From Limnoperna fortunei (Eukaryota > Mollusca > Bivalvia > Mytilida > Modiolidae): a stretch of DNA of 64,000 nt. The notes under the pieces are model-generated. The model worked only from the letters and a program-made list of their open reading frames with translations, did not search any database and had not been told where the DNA came from. The stretch spans positions 46,068,980 to 46,132,979 of the forward strand of contig OX104113.1 of assembly GCA_944474755.1 (NCBI GenBank), in the 5' to 3' direction. This document shows, in pieces, positions 56,969-64,000 of this stretch (position 1 is its first letter; each line of letters starts with the position of its first letter). A program made the translations under genes and the position numbers.

Positions 56969-57105
56969 TTCATATCCGTAGATATGGAGATTTGAACACC
57001 TTCAGCACCCTGTACACCCTTCGGCTTCGCCTCATGGCGTACTTGGGGCACTTCAGGTGTTAAAATCTCCATATCTACGGATATGAACGTATATAACTTA
57101 TATTA
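56969..57105. repeat. Foldback element with arms of about 65 nt
   Basis: Left arm starts acgttcatatccgtagatat; the right arm is its reverse complement ending at about 57100. The apex is a short GC-richer stretch (cttcggcttcgcc). MITE-like foldback inside the left array of the large element. Confidence 0.75.
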
Positions 57106-57617
57106 TTACATGAATAGAATTTTGCGTGGTTTTGATTGGTCAAAAACCAACTCTCGGATCACGATAAATCGCAACAGTACTAAAATTACATAAAATGTTT
57201 GTACGCTGCACGATTCCGCTGCATAGTAGTCAAGCGGAATCCGATATCGACCTGGTTTTTATGTTTTAGCCAATCAGAATAGCCGTCTTAATAAATTCAG
57301 TCGTCCAATCAAATCGATTGTATTAATTGTACACAATTCAATGACGTCAGCGATACATATACATCGTGCGTGTCAACAAACAAATGGGAGAAACGCCGGT
57401 TCTGCGATATATTCATTCAATTATACTCTTCTTAATATTTGAAACTGGAATTTCAGGATTATCAACAAATTGATATCAAAATGCAGTATTAAATAAAACA
57501 TATTAAGGGTAACTAGCATTACAACAATTACAAAATGTAAGCAGGCGCTCCAGTAGAATATACATCCTCAGTTTTTTCTGATCAAGGGAGATGGTGGTTT
57601 TATTCATGTAATAAAAC

Positions 57618-57762
57618 AATTAATGACTTTGATATACGGTCCCTATCAGGATTTATCAGCCCTCAAAATGTATATTCACCTCGCCTAGCGGCTCGGTGAA
57701 TATTACATTTTCTCTGGCTGATAAATCCTGATAGCGACCTATATCAAAGTCATTAATTGTAT
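57618..57762. repeat. Foldback element with arms of about 70 nt
   Basis: Left arm has caattaatgactttgatata and ctatcaggatttatcagcc; the right arm is the reverse complement. The apex is cctagcggctcgg. Same architecture as 56969-57105 but a different sequence; it ends 3 bp before the array resumes. Confidence 0.78.
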
Positions 57763-57765
57763 AAT

Positions 57766-57823
57766 ATTATATGCATATACTTAAATATAATGTGCATATA
57801 TTTCTTCATTATGATAATTTGTC
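57766..57823 (+). repeat. Continuation of the 21-bp array after an insertion
   Basis: Two full units and one partial unit, ending in the same inner-edge motif as the right array. This shows that 56427-57765 was inserted into the left array. Confidence 0.8.
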
Positions 57824-57839
57824 CTTATCATGAGGTGAT

Positions 57840-58145
57840 TTGAATTATGGGAATACAAAAAGGCAGACAAAGAATTGGATTGAATCATGTTATTTGCAAT
57901 TTTTTGCATTTGCAAAAGAGAAAATAACGCCGAATATTGGTGAACTTCTTTCAAGACATGTCCTTGAATCGTTAGGAGTGAAGACCTCATCAGACTTGAT
58001 GAGACTTCGAGTGGAATGCACCAAATATGGAAACAACCCGCCTTTGAGGTCTACCGACAAGAGATATGACATAGACAAATTTACTCTTAAGCATTTACGG
58101 GGGAGTGGATTACACTCGTTCTCGCTTTTTAAGCTAAAAACGTGA
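57840..58145 (+). CDS. Unidentified 101-codon frame just inside the 5.6 kb foldback element
   Basis: Open from ATG at 57840 with a mixed-charge composition unlike the surrounding array, including FAFAKEKITPNIGELL and LGVKTSSDLMRLRV. It starts 17 bp inside the left 21-bp array and stops before the Tc1 fragment. It may be the 5' part of the element's own gene; no domain is recognised. It could be chance. Confidence 0.3.
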   Translation: MNYGNTKRQTKNWIESCYLQFFAFAKEKITPNIGELLSRHVLESLGVKTSSDLMRLRVECTKYGNNPPLRSTDKRYDIDKFTLKHLRGSGLHSFSLFKLKT

Positions 58146-58197
58146 CTCATCGCTTAACCACACTCTTTTCTAGTTCTGGAAATTCTATACAGGAAAA

Positions 58198-58615
58198 GTA
58201 GTACACCATCTAACCCTTCCTCGGCGGTGTTGGCGTCTCAGCGGTGCTCCGACGTAAGGTCTTTGTGCCCGCAATCCACGAGAGCGTAACCGAATGCGTA
58301 CTGTCTGTGGTGATATACGGCGCAACCCAGGGAAGTTTACAGCTGTTTCTGTTGCAGCAATAGTCCTGTTCCGTAGATGGAATAATCTAATGAAACGATA
58401 ATGCGCCCGAATTGTAACACTTTGACGCCCTGAACGTAGTCGGTCTGTCGTAGTACCAAGCTGCTAGTAGTGTCTCCAAAGGCGGGAAATTGTGCTACGA
58501 TGAATATTGTACGTTCTGGCAACAGCATTCTGTGATTCCCCGGACTCGATTCGACCGATAGTGATATTTCGGGTAGCAGCATCTAACCTTGGAATAGCGT
58601 CACCTCATCAGAATT
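58198..58615 (-). pseudogene. Tc1/mariner-like transposase fragment (N-terminal half)
   Basis: Minus-strand frame with one in-frame stop: IGRIESGESQNAVAR, then HRSTISRLWRHY, DRLRSGRQ, PQTVRIRLRSRGLRA, and RRGRVRWC. This is the paired helix-turn-helix half of a Tc1-type transposase; the DDE half is absent. It lies inside the 5.6 kb element. Confidence 0.8.
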
Positions 58616-59016
58616 TTATTTTACAAATGCAGTCAAGAAAAGAAATATACCGATTGTCTGAGTTAACAAAAATACCCATGATTTTCACCTGAAAGTCGGT
58701 CCTGTTTTTAGCAATGTGTCATTCATAGTTTGTTCCAGATTTCGACCACAGTCGTTCACGGGTGGTGAACTTTCACCTGGAAACCTTTAATTAAGGTGTA
58801 ATTATGATGTTGTGTATCTATATCTGAATATTTATAGGTTATTTGTCCGCAAAAAAATGATTTGAAAAATTTTATCCGATGTTGCGTTTCTTTTTGAGTG
58901 AGTTATATGGAAAATCTTACTATGACGTCGCTATAAAGAGTGTTGATCGTTTATAACGTTGATAAGGAATCACCCGGTGTGGACTCAAAGCGTTTTAGGC
59001 ACGTCATATTAGAATA

Positions 59017-59640
59017 TTGGACATTGTATCAGAAAGAAACATTTACGGAGAATGGCTCATTATAATTTGGAGAAGAGATGTTTCTGCTATAAGTGATGAT
59101 GATCTTAAAACGACTGTTTCAAGTATCACGAAAGACTTACCAGTTTTGGCGATTGAGAAATTTCATTCATCGAACAGATTCCGCTGGAACACAACAAAGA
59201 AGGAAAGACGATTCTATAACGTAAATGCACCAAATCACTTGCGACACATTGACAGCGACCACAAATTGGTCCGATGACTTTTTATTGTTATTGGTGGAAT
59301 AGATGGATTTAGCAATATGGTAATGTTTTACGTTGCCATATGGTAATGTTTCTACGTTGCCATGACAATAGTATGTCAGAAACAGTTTTGAATTGTTTCT
59401 TAATGGAGTTGGCGGGCTTGACACATTGGACGAGAATCATTTCGTTGCCCTTCACTAACGTTTACGTAGAGGAAATTAATAGACGGTTGGAATTTTGGTC
59501 TCAAGCATGGGCTAGAAGTAGACGAAATCCAGGAATTAGGAATTGATAGACACATTAGCCTACATGATCCTGAAAACAATGGGCGACACATTTTTGAGGC
59601 AATTAACATTCTCATAGAAAATTAAAGACAACCCCTCTGA
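59017..59640 (+). pseudogene. Decayed rve-type integrase/transposase gene inside the 5.6 kb element
   Basis: Spread over two frames. 59017-59277 gives FYNVNAPNHLRHIDSDHKLV, ending in a stop. Then IGGIDGFSN follows, and further on LDENHFVALH / NVYVEEINRRLEFWSQAW with a frame change, then IDRHISLHDPENNGRHIFEA. I associate the PN..HID..HKL..GGIDGFS layout with an integrase-core family common in invertebrate and fish genomes. The first catalytic Asp (in HIDSDH) is recognisable; the middle of the core is lost. Stops and shifts make it non-functional. The element class (Ginger- or IS3EU-like, or other) cannot be settled here. Confidence 0.55.
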
Positions 59641-60011
59641 CAAGTTCTTTAGAACTGTAAACATTTTTGGAATCAATGATTTTATCAATTGTCTCAATAT
59701 TATAACAGCAAATAATCATCAACGATCAACACTGACTTGCCGTCAACTTGAGCGACCTTTATGTCCAACACGATTTTTCCTTACTTGATATAAATGATAA
59801 AATTTGTTACTTTTATGTTCTGTTGAAACCTTTTTTTGTGTATTTATGTCCTTAAATAAATTTTTATTAATTTCTCATCCTTTATGAATGATTTTTTTTG
59901 CTCTTTATACATTTGTGTAATTATTCATAACATTGGCGAGATTATAAAGGCGGATGTTGCCGCCCCCCTTTTCACACACAAAACTGGTTTCACCTAACCA
60001 CGATTTTTGGA

Positions 60012-60350
60012 TTGATTGATTGGATGTGTTTCTTTACGTCCAGTGAGCAGTATTCTCAGCTATATTCAGGACGAGAAGAACAAGTAGGGGCGGAGAAATA
60101 AGCCTTGTATAGCGACTAAAATGATCCTTATCTTTTTCGAAATCTACAAAAGGGATCTTTGTCGTGCAAGGATCGTGGCACTCCCAAAACACGTTAGCAT
60201 CTAAGGTCCACGACCAGGCTTTCCGTGTTATGACCTGACAACCCCCAGCAAGATGGTCTCCCTTCATCCTCCAACCGGGTACGCGCTAGGCTACTCTGTG
60301 GATCGAACACTGGGACCCCTCCCAGGTACGGTCCCACTGTTTAAGAGTTA
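60012..60350 (-). repeat. SINE-C copy
   Basis: Minus-strand gtgccacgatccttgcacga, agtcgctatacaaggc, and gctgagaatactgctcactg, then gacgtaaagaaacacatcc. Head includes gtgttcgatccacagag, a B-box-like motif. Confidence 0.65.
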
Positions 60351-60877
60351 GGAATGGCAGCTATTTCGCTGAACTGATATATAATGTTGTTTTGGGGACC
60401 ATCTATGAAGGTGTTCTTGTTCATTTAAAACCCATGGGTTGCCTTAGACTGGATGCCATCTCTATATCCCATTCTACTCTTATTCTTATTTCTTTTGTAT
60501 GGGGCAAACTATAAGCAAAGGCAATTACCAAGTATTTGAGAGAACCATGGTACATTGAATAATTGCTTTCCTTTTTATTTATATTAAGGGAAAAAATTAC
60601 ACAAAATTAGGTTTATTATAAATATTAGAACAATGACTAGACAAAACATTGCAAGACTTGTATAATCAAGTCAAAATTGCAACAAGTTTGCGGTAAATTT
60701 CTGCTAAGAAAAATGATGAAAATGGTTACGGACAGACGAACACGCTAATAAACAGACCGAAAACAGTACGCCACCTATACCATATGGAGCAAAAGTTCGT
60801 ACTTGTACCTAGCTTTGTATTTTCAATTTGATAGTAATCAGAGTTTTTATCCAGTTCCTAATTAGTATAAGACTATC

Positions 60878-61256
60878 GACGGCCCAGTGGTTAAGGAAGT
60901 TCGTCTAATATTGATCGCGTGGTCTGTCAACACTGAGATTGCTGGTTCAAGTTTAACTACGGACAATGTGCGCTCGACTCCAATCTTAATTGACAAGGAT
61001 TGCGAGTTTTCCTATCGAAGGTCGGGGGTGTTCCAACAGTACTACATGTACTTTGTTTCTCCTCAAAAAAACTGGACGCCATGATATAGATAAAAAATTT
61101 CTTAAAGTGGCGTTAAACACCATTCAGACAAACAAACAAACCTTCTGAATGTCCGCGGTTTTCTCCGGGTTCTCCAGCTTCCTCCCCAATAAAATCTGAA
61201 CGCAATGATAAACCTGAACAATTGCTGAAAGTGGCATTAAACCACATTCAAAACTA
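60878..61256 (+). repeat. SINE-A full copy followed by a second 3' fragment
   Basis: Head gacggcccagtggttaagg at 60876, tail acaaacaaacaaa at about 61138; then a second 3' half 61141-61256. Inside the 5.6 kb element. Confidence 0.82.
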
Positions 61257-61437
61257 ATTAGTATATAATGTCCCTGAGATGAACAACTCTGATTTCTACC
61301 GAACAATAGAGCACCCAATACAATATATTGTCCAAGGTCATGGCCTGTTTTGTTTAAATACTTGTTTATTGCTATTTTTGTTAAATACTCATTACTATAT
61401 ATATCTGACAATCTTGCTTTTAAAAAAATACCGTAAT

Positions 61438-61579
61438 GACAAAGTATCATAATGCAGAAATATATGCATATAATGACAAAGTATATGCATATAATATCAA
61501 AGAATATGCATATAATGTTAAAGTATAAGCATATGAGATCAAAGTATATGCTCATAATATGAAAGTTTAAGCATATAAT
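61438..61579 (-). repeat. 21-bp tandem array, about 7 units (right arm, inverted)
   Basis: 142 bp, the inverted counterpart of the left array, with similar per-unit divergence. Confidence 0.88.
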
Positions 61580-61624
61580 GAAAACATTAACACATAAAGC
61601 AGGAAAGGCGTTCCATAGAAATGC

Positions 61625-63270
61625 GCTGTGAACATTATATATTTCCTTATTACATTAGTAATTATATGCACTTAATATGACTAACATGAACAAAAAGCCA
61701 CTAACAGAAAGCATATTCAGTATCTGAAATGAACAGACAATTCAAAAGTCATGCAAATGTTATCCTTCTCATTTCAGGTTTTGCAAGTATTTAATTTTGT
61801 GCCAAAACATAGGCGGAAAAATCATGATTTAGTTAAACCAATACATCTACCATACAAATAAAAAAAGATGTATAACAAAATAATAATAAAATCATCAATA
61901 GTATTGTTAAAGCGGACATCTACAGAAATTAAAAAAAAAATATGTCAATTTCTGAACAAAAATTACTAAACATCTCTAAGCGTTTTGTAAAACCTTAGCT
62001 GTATTGTGAATAGTCATTGAAAAAGTAATATAAGACAAATACAAGCACTTAAGCTACAGGTAAAAGCAAATACTGTAATTTATATGTATCATAAATTAAC
62101 AAATTGAATACATTCGTATGTATATTACGGTACAAAGATGTCAATTTCAATCAGAAAAATTGAATAAATAGCAAAACAACGCCCAACAATGTTTAATTAT
62201 GTCCTGTGGTCCTAGCGGTACTATTACAAATTGTTTTAACTTTATTTACTGATAAGTTCCTACTTACGGTTAGAAATAAATGTTTATAGTCAATTTCGTT
62301 GTAATCAAATGAAAATATATACTGGTTAAACACGCGTCGCCAAATAAATATTGAGAAATATAAGTTTATTGATGCGTAATATATGTAATATTTAGACTCA
62401 TTTTCGAATCAAAACAGTCCAGTCCTATCATTTACAATGACGCTGATGTCGTAAAATACAAGATTTATTTGGCTGCTAGTTTTGTACTGTTTTTTTTTAA
62501 ATTCTGAATTGACTACCATAAAGTATTTATTAAACGAATCTGTTCACGGAGAATAATGCATGTATGTATTAAACGGTTACATGTGCACCTATTATTTTAA
62601 GGGGTATATAACATTCACTCTGTTTTGCGAGACATTACCAAATTTCATCCAGATTAAAGAATAATTTATATATGATCGAAAGTGACTGGCTTTCAGACTC
62701 AGACTCCAAACATAGTATTATTTCTATAAAACTTGTCCTAACCTAAACGCTCGTACGGGTTACTATTACAAGCGTTACTTTTTCTGTTTTATTTTATTAA
62801 ATCTGTTATCATCCGAAGTTTAGGCCACACCAAATAAATTTCTTGTTCTACGGACCCGACCGCACATATTTTATCGAAATCGAAAAAATAATATTAAAAA
62901 AAAATTTCCGCTCCCCGCTCCGGGAAAGTCATCCGGAATTTTTATTTTACTTTTTTTGAAATCATAATCTTGTAAACGCTTAATGTAACTGCCGTTTTAT
63001 TGCATCACAAATAAACAAAAATATTGGCGTATTTTGAAAAAGGAAAATAAACAATCATACCGTTTTAGTAGTGCGGATATTTGTCATAAAGGAACGCATG
63101 GTTGTCCAAACACGGCGATTTATTTCAGTGGTGGTGCGTTGGCACAGCTTTTTCAAAGATGTGTCAAAATCAAACATTTCCTTAGGTTAGCGCCGACATA
63201 AACGTAAAACGAGGTTACAGGAACATTCAAATATAAAAAATGTGAAATAAAAATTCGTGAGTAATATTTG
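61625..63270. other. AT-rich DNA right of the 5.6 kb element
   Basis: Only the repeat at 62818-62960 is recognised. Confidence 0.35.
62818..62960 (+). repeat. Second copy of the taggccac repeat
   Basis: Diverged match to 13885-14060; ends in a T-rich stretch. Confidence 0.55.
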
Positions 63271-63279
63271 TATTTATAG

Positions 63280-63334
63280 AAGATATGATGTTGGAGCAGG
63301 ATTGCCAGATCATGATCAGTACCACAAAACTTAA
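63280..63334 (+). other. Possible 3' terminal coding exon (unidentified)
   Basis: After a gtatttatag acceptor, one frame reads RYDVGAGLPDHDQYHKT then TAA. The overlapping frame stays open for about 32 codons (DMMLEQDCQIMISTT..). The following 600 bp look like AT-rich 3' UTR. No upstream partner is seen and the family is not recognised, so this is weak. Confidence 0.2.
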
Positions 63335-64000
63335 TTCGACTGACACTTCCAAACTTGGTTGCAACAGCATGGTGAACATTTAGCCTCAGTAATGAAGCAC
63401 ATTCGATTTTTGTTTATCTCCACCAAGATAAAACAAAATGACCACAGAAACTACAATGCTTATTAAATTTGTTCACATTGTTGCAAGGGTTGTGATATAT
63501 CCAAAAAAAAGAAAATGAAATTACTGGTAATGGTTGTTCAGTGTTATTTGTGGAAAAGTTAAAGTGGTTGTTGTCTTATTGTCATTTTTCATATATATCT
63601 CTGTTTTCTAATGGCTTGCATTGGACTTGAATTTTTTTTTCTAAAAAAATTGGACAATGGACACCATCTATAATTTTGGATTGTCTTTTGTTGTTCAATC
63701 AAAAGGGAAAGTCTCACTAAATGGGAATATTACAGCAAACACAATGAATGGGATATAACTTATTTTGTGACATTTTTAAATCATTCCTCTAGAAAGCTTT
63801 ACAATAAATGATGTACAGTGTAGTCAGTTGTGCATTTTAAATAAGGTCTAAAAAATATATTTTTGCAAATGAAGATGTGACGTGTATGCATTCTTTTGCT
63901 TCCATCTGTCTCTAATGCTTTGAAAGTCATATATGTAGTATGTTGTATAAGACCTACAATACTGAATTGTTTAAAAGGTGCAATTGATTGTACATAAATT

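Larger units (their letters stand above)
56012..61616. mobile_element. 5.6 kb foldback-type DNA element with 21-bp tandem arrays in its inverted ends
   Basis: Bounded by the exact 8-bp duplication agaaatgc (56004-56011 and 61617-61624). Each end starts with a 37-bp inverted head (56012-56048; 61580-61616) that matches at 32 of 37 positions and begins ATGGAA..CC.TTCCTGC. Each head runs straight into inverted copies of a 21-bp repeat around ATGCATAT..ACTTTG: 18 units on the left, about 7 on the right. The inner ends of both arrays share attatgat..tttgtc. The interior holds a 101-codon frame, a decayed integrase, a Tc1 fragment and SINEs, and the left array is split by other insertions. An 8-bp duplication fits hAT, P, MULE or Zisupton-type elements; the ends match none that I know. 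Confidence 0.75.

Noticed and set aside
57890..58150. Minus-strand 86-codon frame
   Set aside because: Antisense shadow of the plus-strand frame 57840-58145.

Overview
The window reads as invertebrate nuclear DNA, most likely from a bivalve mollusc and probably a mytilid. This is inferred from its AT-rich composition, intron-split genes whose exons end in clean GT..AG sites, many tRNA-derived SINEs, and exons of an extracellular protein family that I associate with bivalves. There are no operons, bacterial genes or functional RNA genes. Most listed open frames are chance frames or repeat translations.

Five genes or gene parts can be built exon by exon, all on the minus strand. Gene A (4351 down to 2001, running off the left edge) starts a secreted or membrane protein with the N-terminal FRGGTISW module. 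Gene B (18316 down to about 8738) is a relative with a DPDGDT module, a two-exon Ig-like or sushi-like region and two EGF-like exons. It has no recognised 5' exons, and one exon runs into a palindrome-borne stop, so it may be a pseudogene. Gene C (31745 to 28575) is a complete four-exon, 134-residue type I membrane protein: signal peptide, short Cys-rich ectodomain, one helix and a Pro-rich tail. Gene E (54001 to 51963) is its paralogue with matching exon phases. Gene D (47249 to 44598) is a complete secreted WSC plus PAN/apple-like protein.

The rest is dominated by mobile DNA. I see a 1.84 kb MULE with a FLYWCH/transposase frame next to gene C; a decayed Tc1-like element (16271-17481) and a second Tc1 fragment (58198-58615); a Ty3/gypsy pol ruin (about 21380-22830) with a possible 3' LTR; LINE ORF2 remains (26960-28540 and a scrap at 3380-3545); and at least four SINE families, several copies with exact target-site duplications.

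The most unusual object is a 5.6 kb element (56012-61616). It is bounded by an exact 8-bp duplication. Its inverted ends are each a 37-bp head followed by a 21-bp tandem array (18 and about 7 units). It has been invaded by foldback elements, SINEs and a Tc1 fragment and carries a decayed rve-type integrase. A second inverted-repeat element (41899-44265) has TIRs of about 155-170 bp holding a promoter-like ATGGCG motif and sits beside one arm of an 80-bp inverted repeat pair 3.8 kb apart.

Stretches from about 34.4 to 36.9 kb, 42.9 to 44.1 kb and 61.6 to 63.2 kb showed no supportable gene.
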